Origin: Acidobacteriota bacterium
Lineage (GTDB): Bacteria > Acidobacteriota > Vicinamibacteria > Vicinamibacterales > SCN-69-37
DNA length: 62,350 bases
NCBI GenBank assembly: GCA_009694745.1
Contig: SHUF01000010.1
Location: forward strand, 1-62,350
Reading direction: 5' to 3'
In this document: piece after piece, positions 28,125-39,777 of the stretch
How the letters are laid out: each line of letters begins with the position of its first letter
How positions within the stretch are numbered: the stretch's first letter is position 1
The notes under the pieces: generated by a model
The model's database searches: none
Seen by the model: the letters and a program-made list of their open reading frames with translations, nothing else
Told to the model about the DNA's origin: nothing
Position numbers and translations under genes: made by a program

Positions 28125-29950
28125 TGGCCGTCCCTGATTTCGATGTCATTGTGATCGGCGCCGGCCACGCCGGTGTGGAGGCGGCGTGGGCCGCAGCGCG
28201 CATGGGCCGCCGCGTGGGGATTTGTACGCTGTCGGCTGAGACCGTGGCGCTGATGCCGTGTAATCCGGCGATTGGCGGCACGGCCAAGGGACATCTTGTT
28301 CGCGAGATCGACGCGCTCGGCGGCTTGATGGGCCGCGCGATTGATGCGACGGGCTTGCAGTTCAAATTGCTCAACCGCAGTCGCGGACCGGCGGTGTGGT
28401 CGCCTCGCGCGCAGGCCGACAAGCGTCACTATGGACGCTGGGTGCGCGAAGCGCTCACGAGCGCACCGAATATCACGTGGATCTTCAGGCGCGCGGGTCG
28501 CGTGTTGGTGGAGGCCGGTCACGTGTCGGGGTTGGAGTTCGAGGACGGCGGTGCGGTGTCGTGCCGCGCGTTGGTTGTCACGACTGGGACGTTTCTCAAC
28601 GGCCTGGTCCACATCGGCGACGAGCAACGGCCTGCGGGTCGCGCCGGCGAGCCACCCACCCATCAATTGGCGGAATCCCTGCGGGCATTCGGATTCGAGA
28701 TGGGGCGCCTGAAGACAGGCACGCCGCCACGGCTCGACCGCAAGAGCATCGACTTCTCGCGGTTCAAGGAAGATCTCGGCGACGACCCACCGGTACCGTT
28801 TTCGTTTTCGACCGATCGGATTGACCGGCCGCAAATGGCCTGCCACATCGTTCACACGACGGAGGCTGTGCACGATCTGGTGCGGTCGCATATCGATCGA
28901 TCGCCGCTGTACAACGGCCAGATCAGCGGCGTCGGGCCGCGGTACTGTCCGTCGCTCGAAGACAAAGTGATGCGGTTCCCAGAGAAGGAACGGCATCAGG
29001 TCTTCCTTGAGCGTGAAGGCCTGGACGTGGATGAGATCTACGTGAACGGCATGTCGATGAGTCTGCCGGCCGCGATTCAGGATGCGATCGTGCACGCGAT
29101 GCCCGGGCTCGAAGACGCGGTGGTGATGCGGCATGCGTACGCGGTGGAGTACGACTTCGTGCAGCCCACCGAGTTGTCGCTTTCACTCGAAGCCAAGCGC
29201 GTGCCGGGGTTGTTTCTAGCGGGACAGATCAACGGCACGTCGGGCTACGAGGAAGCGGCGGCGCAGGGACTGATGGCGGGAATCAACGCCGCGCAGCGGT
29301 GTGTTGACGCGACGAACGTAGTGCTCGGGCGCGACCAGGCGTACATCGGCATTCTCATCGACGACCTGGTGACGCGCGGGTGCCTTGAGCCGTACCGAAT
29401 GTTTACGTCGCGCGCTGAACACCGGCTGGTGTTACGGATCGACAACGCCGACCTGCGGCTTACGGCCATTGGGCGCGCGGTTGGAATGATTGACGACGCG
29501 CGTTGGGCGCGCTTTGAGACGCGCGCCGCGCGTCTCGATCGGAATCGCGCGCGGGCCGCCACCACACGCGTGGTGGTCAACGGACTCACCGGCACTGCGG
29601 CAGAGGCACTGGGACGTCCGCTGGTGTCGATGGACAACGTGGTATCGGCCGGGTACGCGTTCGAGACGGACGGCGTCCGCGAGATTGACGCGGCCACGCT
29701 TGAAGCCGAGTGCAAGTATCGTGGGTACCTCAAACGTCACGATGCGCAGCAGGCGCGCGTGGAGTCGCAACACGCGCGGCGTATCCCCGAGGAGTTCGAC
29801 TACGAGGGCGTGCCCGGGCTGACTCGCGAGGTGGTCGAGCGTTTATCAGCGATTCGGCCCGTCACCCTCGGGCAGGCCGGCCGAATCCCCGGGGTCACCC
29901 CGGCCGCCCTCGCGATCGTCGCGTCGCGCGTACGGAAGTTAGGAACTTAG
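28121..29950 (+). CDS. mnmG: tRNA uridine-5-carboxymethylaminomethyl synthesis enzyme MnmG
   Basis: FAD-binding partner of MnmE in wobble-uridine modification. The 609 residues open with the dinucleotide-binding fold DVIVIGAGHAGVEAAWAAAR. Family signatures include PCNPAIGGTAKGHLVREIDA, GLKTGTPPRL-like MGRLKTGTPPRLDR and GYEEAAAQGLMAGINAA. Start is GTG 28121 or the adjacent ATG 28124. The 3' end runs straight into a repeat-rich gap before rsmG. Confidence 0.97.
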   Translation: MMAVPDFDVIVIGAGHAGVEAAWAAARMGRRVGICTLSAETVALMPCNPAIGGTAKGHLVREIDALGGLMGRAIDATGLQFKLLNRSRGPAVWSPRAQADKRHYGRWVREALTSAPNITWIFRRAGRVLVEAGHVSGLEFEDGGAVSCRALVVTTGTFLNGLVHIGDEQRPAGRAGEPPTHQLAESLRAFGFEMGRLKTGTPPRLDRKSIDFSRFKEDLGDDPPVPFSFSTDRIDRPQMACHIVHTTEAVHDLVRSHIDRSPLYNGQISGVGPRYCPSLEDKVMRFPEKERHQVFLEREGLDVDEIYVNGMSMSLPAAIQDAIVHAMPGLEDAVVMRHAYAVEYDFVQPTELSLSLEAKRVPGLFLAGQINGTSGYEEAAAQGLMAGINAAQRCVDATNVVLGRDQAYIGILIDDLVTRGCLEPYRMFTSRAEHRLVLRIDNADLRLTAIGRAVGMIDDARWARFETRAARLDRNRARAATTRVVVNGLTGTAAEALGRPLVSMDNVVSAGYAFETDGVREIDAATLEAECKYRGYLKRHDAQQARVESQHARRIPEEFDYEGVPGLTREVVERLSAIRPVTLGQAGRIPGVTPAALAIVASRVRKLGT

Positions 29951-30018
29951 GAATTGGGGAACTGGGCACGTCGCTGGTAACACGTACGTAGCTCGGGCTG
30001 GTTCTCAAGCCCGAGTGT
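29938..30018 (+). repeat. Composite repeat left of rsmG (GGAACT tract plus palindrome copy 2)
   Basis: A purine-rich tract of GGAACT-like units (from 29938) overlaps the mnmG stop. It is followed by a dispersed palindrome, CGTAGCTCGGGCTGGTTCT with CAAGCCCGAGTGT (29987-30018). The same two parts recur in inverted order at 31060-31140, on the other side of rsmG and parS. Confidence 0.7.
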
Positions 30019-30079
30019 CTGCCGCCCGCCGACCAACCGCCCTAACGCCCACGGCGGTTTAGACCGACAATGGGTCCCG

Positions 30080-30730
30080 GTGGCTGATCGCGAGACTGTC
30101 TCACGCCTGTCCAGACGCATCACGAAGGCGGGCGGGAGCGCGTCTCGCGAGCAGGTCACAAACCTTGCCGCGTATGTCGAGTTACTTGCGCGCTGGAACA
30201 AGAAGATCAACCTTACCGCCCTCCGCGTGGCCCCCTTGTCCGACGATGCCGTTGATCGCCTGATCGTGGAGCCGGTGATGGCCGCGCGGCGTCTGCTGCC
30301 GTCGGGTCAATTTGTGATTGATGTGGGGACCGGTGGTGGATCGCCAGCCATCCCGCTCGCGGTGATGTCATCGCACGTGCGGCTGTTGATGGTGGAAGTG
30401 AAGGTGCGCAAGTGTGCGTTTCTCCGCGAGGTGGTGCGCCAGTTGAACATGCCTGGCGCATCGGTTGAGAATTGCCGGCTCGAGGAATTGCTTCTGAGAA
30501 GCGAACTGCACGAGTCCGCTGATGTGGTGACGGTCCGTGCGGTGCGGCCGGACAAGCGCCTGATTACGGCGATCCAGGCATTCCTGAAACCCGGAGGCCG
30601 TTTATTCTGGTTCGGGGCAGAAGCGTCGGTGAGACCGGAGATTCAATTACCGTTCGTTTCCGGTTACATGGAGCCGCTAGTAGCCGCGCTCGGCAGCCAG
30701 TTATGGATCCTAAAAAAAAGCTGTAAGTAG
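30080..30730 (+). CDS. rsmG: 16S rRNA (guanine-527-N7)-methyltransferase
   Basis: RsmG N7-methylates G527 of 16S rRNA with SAM. The 216-residue protein starts at GTG 30080 and has the SAM motif DVGTGGGSPAIPLAV and the conserved KINLTALR N-terminal block. DVVTVRAVRPDKRLI further supports the family. It sits in the classical mnmG-rsmG-parA order but is fenced by repeats on both sides. The last codons run into an A/T-rich stretch with a run of eight A residues (30713-30720). Confidence 0.93.
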   Translation: MADRETVSRLSRRITKAGGSASREQVTNLAAYVELLARWNKKINLTALRVAPLSDDAVDRLIVEPVMAARRLLPSGQFVIDVGTGGGSPAIPLAVMSSHVRLLMVEVKVRKCAFLREVVRQLNMPGASVENCRLEELLLRSELHESADVVTVRAVRPDKRLITAIQAFLKPGGRLFWFGAEASVRPEIQLPFVSGYMEPLVAALGSQLWILKKSCK

Positions 30731-30778
30731 TTGTAAAACAACGACTTATAGTAATATATCCAAGAACTGAAAAGGCCA

Positions 30779-30794
30779 TGTTCCACGTGGAACA
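30779..30794. promoter_or_regulatory. parS centromere site
   Basis: TGTTCCACGTGGAACA is a perfect 16-bp palindrome and differs from the common consensus TGTTTCACGTGAAACA at only two symmetric positions. It lies about 430 bp before parA and 7 kb from the origin candidate. ParB should load here and spread, and ParA then segregates the origin. The surrounding 490-bp gap (30731-31220) has no gene. Confidence 0.9.
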
Positions 30795-31059
30795 ATTGCG
30801 CATCCCACGACAGATCACAAGAGAATCAGAGGCTCTGAGGCTGAACTCAAGGCTTCAGCATCAACTCGCGCTGCCAGTGGACCCCTTGAAACCCCAGGCG
30901 CAAGACTCGCCTTGATCGGTCTTTGATCGCCGCAAGGCCAGCCTTCGATCCTCAGGTCAACCTCCGCGCCTTCTGACCTCCCGTGGTCCGTCGTGATCGC
31001 TTGCCGTGGCCCTGAGACCAAAGCCTGGCCACGAGACCGAGACAAGGTTGCGGAATGCG

Positions 31060-31140
31060 ACACTCGGGCTTGAAAACCAGCCCGAGCTATGTACGGGCCA
31101 GGTGCCTTCCCCACTTCCCCAGTTCCTCAGTTCCTCACTT
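31060..31140 (-). repeat. Composite repeat right of rsmG/parS (palindrome copy 3 plus GGAACT tract)
   Basis: ACACTCGGGCTTGAAAACC with AGCCCGAGCTATGTAC (31060-31094) is a minus-oriented copy of the dispersed palindrome. It is followed by CCCCAGTTCCTCAGTTCC, the complement of the GGAACT tract. Order and orientation mirror the 29938-30018 repeat. Confidence 0.7.
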
Positions 31141-31144
31141 TCAC

Positions 31145-31174
31145 TTGACCCTGTCGCCCTTTCAGCCGGACAAT
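31145..31174 (+). promoter_or_regulatory. Probable promoter of parA-parB
   Basis: TTGACC (31145-31150) and GACAAT (31169-31174) with 18 bp between form a plausible sigma-70 promoter. An AT-rich leader (TTAATTAATTTATCTATC) then leads to the parA ATG at 31221. Confidence 0.4.
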
Positions 31175-31220
31175 AGTCGCTCCGGCACCCATGGCAATAA
31201 TTAATTAATTTATCTATCAT

Positions 31221-32018
31221 ATGACCAAAAAAGCTCGCGTCATCTCGGTGTCAAACCAGAAAGGTGGCGTCGCCAAGACGACCACCTCCATCAATCTGGC
31301 CGCCTCGCTCGCCATGGCGGACAGGCGCGTGTTGCTGATCGACCTGGACCCGCAGGCCAATCTCACGTCAGGCGTCGGTCTCAAGGGACAGTCCGCGGCG
31401 GCCGGCACCATCTACGACGCACTGATGACCACTGGCCAGCCGGCGCAGGACTTCGTGTTGCCCACTGGCGTCGACCATCTGTTCCTGGTCCCCGCCGACC
31501 GCCACCTGACCGGCGCGGAAATCGAACTCGTGATGCTCCCCGACCGCGATCAGCGCCTGCGCACCTTCGTGAATCAGTTGCGCGGCGACTACGACTACAT
31601 CTTTATCGACACGCCACCCTCGCTCGGGTTACTCACACTGAATGCCCTCGTCGCTGCCGACACAGTGTTGATCCCGCTCAACTGCGAATACTTCGCGCTC
31701 GAAGGCATCGCCGATCTCATGTCCACGCTCGACCGTGTGCGCGAGGTCCTCAACCCCGGCCTCCTCGTCGAGGGCGTGTTGCTGACGATGTATGACGACC
31801 GGACGAATTTAGGCCAGCAGGTGGGCACGAGCATCCGCGAGTTTTTTGGCGACCAGGTCTTTCGCACCGTCATTCCGCGCAACGTGCGCCTGGGAGAAGC
31901 GCCCAGTCACGGCGTGCCCGTCATCCTCTATGACGCGCGCTCGCGCGGCGCCGAAGCGTATGTCGCGCTGGCGCGCGAATTCCTGTCGCGCGATCTCGCT
32001 GCCGTAGGGAGTCACTGA
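31221..32018 (+). CDS. parA: Chromosome partitioning ATPase ParA
   Basis: ParA/Soj binds DNA non-specifically as an ATP dimer and moves ParB-parS complexes. The 265 residues carry the deviant Walker A KGGVAKTTTSINLA (signature lysine near the start of the loop), Walker A' YIFIDTPPSLGLLTLNAL and the Walker B-like LLIDLDPQANLT. parB begins 2 bp after the stop. Length and context are of the chromosomal rather than plasmid type. Confidence 0.96.
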   Translation: MTKKARVISVSNQKGGVAKTTTSINLAASLAMADRRVLLIDLDPQANLTSGVGLKGQSAAAGTIYDALMTTGQPAQDFVLPTGVDHLFLVPADRHLTGAEIELVMLPDRDQRLRTFVNQLRGDYDYIFIDTPPSLGLLTLNALVAADTVLIPLNCEYFALEGIADLMSTLDRVREVLNPGLLVEGVLLTMYDDRTNLGQQVGTSIREFFGDQVFRTVIPRNVRLGEAPSHGVPVILYDARSRGAEAYVALAREFLSRDLAAVGSH

Positions 32019-32020
32019 CC

Positions 32021-32917
32021 ATGGCCATCAAACGCCCCGCGCTTGGACGCGGCCTCAGCGCGCTCATTCGAGATACCGCACCGCCACCGCCACGTGAGGC
32101 GCCGCCCGTTGATCGCGGCCGGCCAACGGAACTGGACATCGATCTGCTCTCGCCCAACCCGCGTCAACCGCGGCTGCATATCGACGACGCCCGCCTCGAG
32201 GAACTGGCTCAGTCCATTCGCGCCAACGGAGTCATCCAACCCATCGTTGTCCGCCACGTCACCACCGCCGGAGACACGGCCGGCACGTATGAGATCGTCG
32301 CCGGCGAACGGCGGTGGCGCGCGGCGCAACGGGCCGGCCTTCTGAAAGTCCCCGTCGCAGTACGGGATGTGCCAGACGACAAGCTCCTGGAAGTGGCGCT
32401 CATCGAAAACATCCAGCGCGAGAATCTCAACCCAATTGAAGAAGCGCAGGCGTATCGCAGCTTGTCTGAAGACCTGCATCTCTCGCAGGAGGCGATCGCT
32501 GAACAGGTGGGCAAGGATCGCGCGACCGTGGCCAACTACATCCGGCTGCTCCGCTTGCACGCCGAGATTCGCACGGCGCTGTCGGACGGCGCGCTCACCA
32601 TGGGGCACGCGCGTGCGTTGCTGTCACTGACAGATGAAGCGGCGCAACGCCGAGTGGGACGAGACGTCATTGCGCGCGGTTTGTCGGTGCGCGAAACGGA
32701 AAGCCTCGTGCGCGACGAAATCACTCCGAAGTCCGAGGCTGCTGAGGCGCTCAAGCCCAAGGTTGACCCGAACACACGCGCGGCCGAAGAGCAGTTGAAA
32801 CTTGCGCTCGGCACTCGCGTGCGCATCGTCCGCAAGGGCAAAGGCGGACGAATTGAAGTGGATTTTGCCAGCGAGCCAGAACTGCAGCGGCTGTACGAAA
32901 AACTGACGGAGTCCTGA
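32021..32917 (+). CDS. parB: Chromosome partitioning protein ParB
   Basis: ParB is the parS-binding CTPase. In 298 residues it has an N-terminal basic start (RPALGRGLSALI), the nuclease-like domain with box II GERRWRAAQRAG (CTP site), the HTH LSQEAIAEQVGKDRATVANY and a C-terminal dimerisation segment ending in EPELQRLYEKL. It follows parA by 2 bp and is followed by selD after 1 bp, so the three may share a transcript. Confidence 0.96.
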   Translation: MAIKRPALGRGLSALIRDTAPPPPREAPPVDRGRPTELDIDLLSPNPRQPRLHIDDARLEELAQSIRANGVIQPIVVRHVTTAGDTAGTYEIVAGERRWRAAQRAGLLKVPVAVRDVPDDKLLEVALIENIQRENLNPIEEAQAYRSLSEDLHLSQEAIAEQVGKDRATVANYIRLLRLHAEIRTALSDGALTMGHARALLSLTDEAAQRRVGRDVIARGLSVRETESLVRDEITPKSEAAEALKPKVDPNTRAAEEQLKLALGTRVRIVRKGKGGRIEVDFASEPELQRLYEKLTES

Positions 32918-32918
32918 C

Positions 32919-33962
32919 GTGAAGAAACTCACCGACTACGCCGACTGCGCCGGTTGCGCCAGCAAACTCCAGGCGGCCGATCTCGAGCGCATCATGGAAG
33001 GCCTGCAGCCCGCGCATGTAGACGACCGGATCCTCGTGGACTTTCAGACTGCCGACGATGCCGGGGTTTACCGGTGGTCGGCCGACTCAGCGCTCGTCCA
33101 GACCGTGGACTTCTTTACCCCCATCGTTGACGACCCGTATCTGTACGGGCAGATTGCGGCCGCCAACGCACTCAGCGACGTGTACGCCATGGGCGGGGAA
33201 CCCAGAACGGCTCTGGCGATCGCCGCCCTTCCCAAAGATGGCCCCCCTCCGGAAGTGGTTCGCGAAATTTTCCGAGGTGGTTCAGACAAGCTCCGCGAAG
33301 CGGGAGTGGTCCTGCTCGGCGGCCACACCGTCACTGACCCGGAGATTAAGTTTGGCTATTCGGTCACTGGCCACGTCCACCCCGACCGGATCCTGACCAA
33401 TGCCGGCGCCCGTGTTGGCGACGTCCTGGTGCTTACCAAGGCCCTCGGAACGGGAGTCGTCGTTCGGGCCACCAAGTTTGGGCGTTCAACAGAAGATCAA
33501 TTGAGATCTGCGGTTGCGTCGATGGTCGCCCTTAACAGCACCGCATCGAAGATTGCCGCGGGGCTTCCGCCCGGAACAGTCAGCGCCTGCACGGATATCA
33601 CCGGTTTTGGCCTGATCGGGCACGCAACCGAGGTGGCCCAGGCCAGCGGGACCACGCTTACCTTCACGGCCGGAGCCCTACCCCTCCTTAACGGTGCCGC
33701 GGAACTGGCGGCTGCGAACCTGCCGTGCGGTGGCCGCTCGAACCTTGGCCACTTCCGCCGGGTGACCGTGGGCCCGGATGTCGCACCCGAAGTTGCGCTC
33801 CTTTGCATGGACCCTCAAACGTCCGGCGGACTCCTTTTCAGCCTTGCGCTGGATGCGGCTTCGGGCTTCGTGGACCAGCTCGTCGCTGCCGGAGTGCGGG
33901 CGGCGACAGTCGGACGGGTCGAATCGCGCGGTGCCGATGACGTTCTGGTTCGGCTGTCCTAG
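32919..33962 (+). CDS. selD: Selenide, water dikinase
   Basis: SelD makes selenophosphate from selenide and ATP for selenocysteine or selenouridine. The 347-residue protein starts at a GTG and has the active-site loop ADCAGCASKL, with Cys in the place used by Cys or Sec in the family. It also has ALSDVYAMGGEPRTALAIAA, GGHTVTDPEIKFGYSVTGH and DITGFGLIGHATEVA. No selA, selB, selenocysteine tRNA or selU is visible here. It follows parB closely, an unusual partner and probably incidental. Confidence 0.95.
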   Translation: MKKLTDYADCAGCASKLQAADLERIMEGLQPAHVDDRILVDFQTADDAGVYRWSADSALVQTVDFFTPIVDDPYLYGQIAAANALSDVYAMGGEPRTALAIAALPKDGPPPEVVREIFRGGSDKLREAGVVLLGGHTVTDPEIKFGYSVTGHVHPDRILTNAGARVGDVLVLTKALGTGVVVRATKFGRSTEDQLRSAVASMVALNSTASKIAAGLPPGTVSACTDITGFGLIGHATEVAQASGTTLTFTAGALPLLNGAAELAAANLPCGGRSNLGHFRRVTVGPDVAPEVALLCMDPQTSGGLLFSLALDAASGFVDQLVAAGVRAATVGRVESRGADDVLVRLS

Positions 33963-34092
33963 TTGCCGGGCCTCGGGCCCGAATGGTATAAATGGTCGTT
34001 TGGCTGGGGTAGGATCTCCCCCGGCGGAGGCCCCACGTGTTCGGTGAAATCGTCAACCACATCCTTGCCTGCTCCGCCGCAGGAGCCCATTC

Positions 34093-34641
34093 ATGAGCGT
34101 CCGATCCGCTGCCCGCCGTTACGCGGCCGTGTTGTTTGAGGTCGTGCAGGCGAAGGGCGATCTGGCCAGGGTCGAAGGTGAACTGAACGCGTTTGTGGAA
34201 GTGGTCGACGGTCACGCCGAACTCAAGACGGTTCTGGCCCACCCCGCAATTCCCGCGCTGAAGAAGCGCGAACTCATTGAACAGATTCTGAATACGTCGG
34301 GCGAATTCTCCGGCGAGGTGCGTCGCCTGCTCCTGATGCTGGCCGACCGCGACCGGATGGGCAGCGTCCGCGATGTGGCCGCGGCCTACACCGAGCGACT
34401 GATGGCGCACCGCAAAGTGGTGAACGCGCAGATCGTCACGGCAACCGAATTGCCGGGCAACCAGCGCGATGCGCTGGCCAAGGCGCTCAGTGCGGCGGTG
34501 GGCGCCGACGTGCGTCTGAAAGAGTCGGTAGACCCCTCTATCATGGGCGGCATTGTCGCCCGCGTGGGCAGCGTGGTGTATGACGCCAGCCTGACGCGGC
34601 AACTGGAGAAGATGCGCCGACAATTGTTGTCGCCCGCATAG
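34093..34641 (+). CDS. atpH: ATP synthase F1 subunit delta
   Basis: The 182-residue delta subunit links F1 to the peripheral stalk. It begins [17 protein letters not shown], and the conserved C-terminal block [23 protein letters not shown] is clear. A GGAG ribosome-binding site precedes the ATG. The 130-bp gap upstream carries GGGCCTCGGGCCC (a short palindrome) and TATAAA (33987) as possible promoter parts. It is first of an F1-only cluster; the F0 genes atpB, atpE and atpF are not here. Confidence 0.94.
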   Translation: MSVRSAARRYAAVLFEVVQAKGDLARVEGELNAFVEVVDGHAELKTVLAHPAIPALKKRELIEQILNTSGEFSGEVRRLLLMLADRDRMGSVRDVAAAYTERLMAHRKVVNAQIVTATELPGNQRDALAKALSAAVGADVRLKESVDPSIMGGIVARVGSVVYDASLTRQLEKMRRQLLSPA

Positions 34642-34705
34642 CCAGTCACGAGCAAGCAGTAACACCACGACCGGCGGGGCCAGCGCGCACCGCCATGAGG
34701 ACACG

Positions 34706-36220
34706 ATGCAGATCAAGGCCGAAGAAATTTCCAAGATTATCCGCGACCAGATTGGCAACTACGCCGTTGATGTAGACGTTGCGGAAGTAGGCACGGTGGT
34801 GTCGGTGGGCGACGGCATCGCGCGCATCCATGGCGTGGAGCGCGCCATGGCCGGCGAAATGCTGGAGTTTCCGAACGACCTGTTCGGCATCGCGCTGAAC
34901 CTTGAAGAAGAAAGCGTGGGCGCCGTGCTCTTGGGCCGCTCCACCGCCATCAAGGAAGGCGACGTCGTCAAACGCACCGGCCGCATCATTTCGGTGCCGG
35001 TGGGCGACGAAATGCTCGGCCGCGTCGTGAACTCGCTCGGCCAGCCGATCGACGGCAAGGGACCGATTGCGACGAAGCAGTCGATGCCGATCGAGCGCCT
35101 CGCGCCCGGCGTTGTTGACCGCCAGCCCGTCAAGGAACCGATGCAGACGGGCCTCAAGGCCATCGACGGCATGGTGCCCATCGGCCGCGGCCAGCGCGAA
35201 TTGATCATTGGCGACCGCCAGACGGGCAAGACCGCCGTCGCGGTGGACGCGATCATCAACCAGAAGGGCCTCGGCGTCATCTGCATCTACAACGCCATCG
35301 GCCAGAAGCAGTCCACGATTGCCCAGGTGGTGCGCATCCTCGAGGAAGCCGGCGCGATGGAATACACCATCGTGGTGGCAGCCGGCGCGTCGGACCCGGC
35401 GCCCATGCTCTACATCAGCCCGTACTCGGCCTGCACAATCGGTGAGTACTTCCGCGACAGCGGTCGCCATTGCCTCGTGGTCTACGACGACCTTTCGAAA
35501 CACGCGCAGGCCTACCGCGAAATTTCGCTGCTGCTCCGGCGTCCGCCGGGCCGTGAAGCGTACCCCGGCGATGTCTTCTACCTGCACTCGCGTTTGCTCG
35601 AGCGCGCGGCCAAGCTCAACAACGAACTTGGCGGCGGCTCTCTGACGGCCCTGCCGATCATCGAAACGCAGGCTGGCGACCTGTCGGCGTACATCCCGAC
35701 CAACGTCATCTCGATCACCGACGGCCAGATCTTCCTAGAAGCCGACCTGTTCAACCAGGGCTTCCGTCCGGCCATCAACGTCGGCAACTCCGTCTCACGC
35801 GTCGGTGGTTCCGCGCAGATCAAGGCTATGCGTTCGGTGGCCGGCACGTTGCGACTGGACCTGGCGCAGTATCGCGAACTCGCGGCCTTCGCACAGTTTG
35901 GCAGCGACCTGGACCCGGCCACGCAGAAGCAGTTGAACCGCGGCCGTCGCCTCACGGAAATCCTGAAGCAGCCGCAGTATCGTCCGCTGCCAGTCGAGAA
36001 GCAGGTGGCTATCGTGTTTGCTGCCACCAACGGGTATCTCGACCCCGTGGCGGTTGAGCGCCTGCGCATGTATGAAGACGAGCTCTTCCGCTTCCTCGAG
36101 TCGCAGCGGCCCGACGTGCTCACCGCCATCTCCACGAAGAAGGTGCTCGACGACGAGACCAAGGGCGCGTTGAAGGCGGCCCTTGAAGAGTTCGGCAAGC
36201 AGTTTGCGACGATGGTGTAA
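34706..36220 (+). CDS. atpA: ATP synthase F1 subunit alpha
   Basis: Non-catalytic nucleotide-binding subunit of F1. The 504 residues contain the P-loop [15 protein letters not shown], the arginine-finger region [14 protein letters not shown] and the family signature. The start ATG at 34706 is preceded by GAGGACAC. It lies between atpH and atpG with short gaps (64 and 3 bp). Confidence 0.98.
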   Translation: MQIKAEEISKIIRDQIGNYAVDVDVAEVGTVVSVGDGIARIHGVERAMAGEMLEFPNDLFGIALNLEEESVGAVLLGRSTAIKEGDVVKRTGRIISVPVGDEMLGRVVNSLGQPIDGKGPIATKQSMPIERLAPGVVDRQPVKEPMQTGLKAIDGMVPIGRGQRELIIGDRQTGKTAVAVDAIINQKGLGVICIYNAIGQKQSTIAQVVRILEEAGAMEYTIVVAAGASDPAPMLYISPYSACTIGEYFRDSGRHCLVVYDDLSKHAQAYREISLLLRRPPGREAYPGDVFYLHSRLLERAAKLNNELGGGSLTALPIIETQAGDLSAYIPTNVISITDGQIFLEADLFNQGFRPAINVGNSVSRVGGSAQIKAMRSVAGTLRLDLAQYRELAAFAQFGSDLDPATQKQLNRGRRLTEILKQPQYRPLPVEKQVAIVFAATNGYLDPVAVERLRMYEDELFRFLESQRPDVLTAISTKKVLDDETKGALKAALEEFGKQFATMV

Positions 36221-36223
36221 GGG

Positions 36224-38543
<2,320 letters not shown>

Positions 38544-38552
38544 AGACGTTCC

Positions 38553-38987
38553 ATGGCCATCCCCACCACCTTACGCCTTGAATTCGTCACGCCGGAGCGT
38601 GCGATCGTCCACGACGAAGTGGACGAGTTGCAGTTGCCTGGCGAAGAGGGGTTCCTCGGAGTCCTTCCAGGCCACACGCCCATGCTCGTCAGCCTGAAGG
38701 TGGGCGAGATGTGGTACCGGAAAGGCACGCAGAAATTTCACGGCTTCGTCGGATTCGGATTTGCGGAGATCCTGCCAGACCGGGTGACCATTCTGGCGCG
38801 CATTGCCGAGAAGGCCGACGACATCGATCTGGAACGTGCCCAGTCTGCCAAGCGGCGCGCCGAAGAACGACTGGCCGAGGTCGTCAAGGGCGGCGCATCG
38901 GAAATGGACTACGAGCGCGCCCGAATCGCGCTGCTGCGGGCGATTACTCGCCTTCAGGTGTCGCAACACTCGCGGACACGAAGCTGA
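38553..38987 (+). CDS. atpC: ATP synthase F1 subunit epsilon
   Basis: Regulatory central-stalk subunit, 144 residues. The N-terminal beta-sandwich has LEFVTPERAIVHDEVDELQL and PGEEGFLGVLPGHTPMLVSL. The two C-terminal helices (IDLERAQSAKRRAEERLAE, and the YERARIALLRAITRLQV block) can inhibit ATP hydrolysis. It lies 9 bp after atpD and 4 bp before the phosphatase gene, suggesting one transcript continues. Confidence 0.95.
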   Translation: MAIPTTLRLEFVTPERAIVHDEVDELQLPGEEGFLGVLPGHTPMLVSLKVGEMWYRKGTQKFHGFVGFGFAEILPDRVTILARIAEKADDIDLERAQSAKRRAEERLAEVVKGGASEMDYERARIALLRAITRLQVSQHSRTRS

Positions 38988-38991
38988 CCTG

Positions 38992-39777
38992 ATGCCACAA
39001 ATCACCTCGGTCGCCGTCACCAATACAGGCCTTCGACGCGAGAACAACGAAGATGCGTTTCGTGAACGTGCGGACCTGGGCCTGTACGTGGTGGCCGATG
39101 GAATGGGCGGCCACCAAGCCGGCGAGGTGGCGTCGCGTCTGACCGTGCAGGTGATCGAACAGTTCATCGACAATACCCGCAACGCGGACCTCGATCAGAC
39201 GTGGCCCTTTCCTTTTGACACGGCGCATTCGCTGGCAGCCAATCGCCTGATTGCCGCGCTTCGCCTGGCCAACCAGCGCGTGGGGTCGGCCATCGGCGCG
39301 GATCCCGAACTCAAGGACATGGCGACCACGGCCGTTGCGATCCTGCTGCAGCCTGCAGGCATGGCGCAGGTGGCGCACGTCGGTGACAGCCGCGCCTACC
39401 AGTGGCGCGAGGGCAAGTTGCGACAACTGACCGACGACCATTCGTGGGTGGGCGAGCAGGTGCGCGCTGGTGTGCTCACGGATGACGATGCCCAGCGGCA
39501 TCCGTGGCGGAATGTGGTGACGCGCGCCATCTCGGGCGGCGTTGATCCCGAAGTGGACGTCAAGGAAGTGGATCTGAAGTCCGGGGATCGCTTGCTGATG
39601 TGTTCCGACGGATTGTCCTCAGTGGTGCCACCGGCCCGCTTGAGTGAGCTGATGAACACGCCAGGCGATTTAGCCGTGTGCGCGCAGTCCCTGATCGACG
39701 CCGCGAACGCCGCCGGCGGGCCCGACAACATCACCGTGATTCTCGTCGAGGTCGACGGCGCGGAAGATGTGGCATAA
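38992..39777 (+). CDS. PP2C-type serine/threonine protein phosphatase
   Basis: The ATG at 38992 gives a 261-residue PP2C domain. Metal-binding blocks are RRENNEDAF, VVADGMGGHQAGEVAS, MCSDGLSSV and GPDNITVILVEVD. Such enzymes reverse Ser/Thr phosphorylation by Hanks-type kinases; no kinase gene is nearby. A longer frame begins inside atpC but its extra residues do not resemble the family. The 3' end overlaps the permease gene by 11 bp. Confidence 0.9.
   Translation: MPQITSVAVTNTGLRRENNEDAFRERADLGLYVVADGMGGHQAGEVASRLTVQVIEQFIDNTRNADLDQTWPFPFDTAHSLAANRLIAALRLANQRVGSAIGADPELKDMATTAVAILLQPAGMAQVAHVGDSRAYQWREGKLRQLTDDHSWVGEQVRAGVLTDDDAQRHPWRNVVTRAISGGVDPEVDVKEVDLKSGDRLLMCSDGLSSVVPPARLSELMNTPGDLAVCAQSLIDAANAAGGPDNITVILVEVDGAEDVA

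Noticed and set aside
34037-34096. A 19-codon frame overlapping the atpH start, as a leader peptide
   Set aside because: It begins with GTG without a ribosome site and contains no regulatory codon run; the overlap may be chance.
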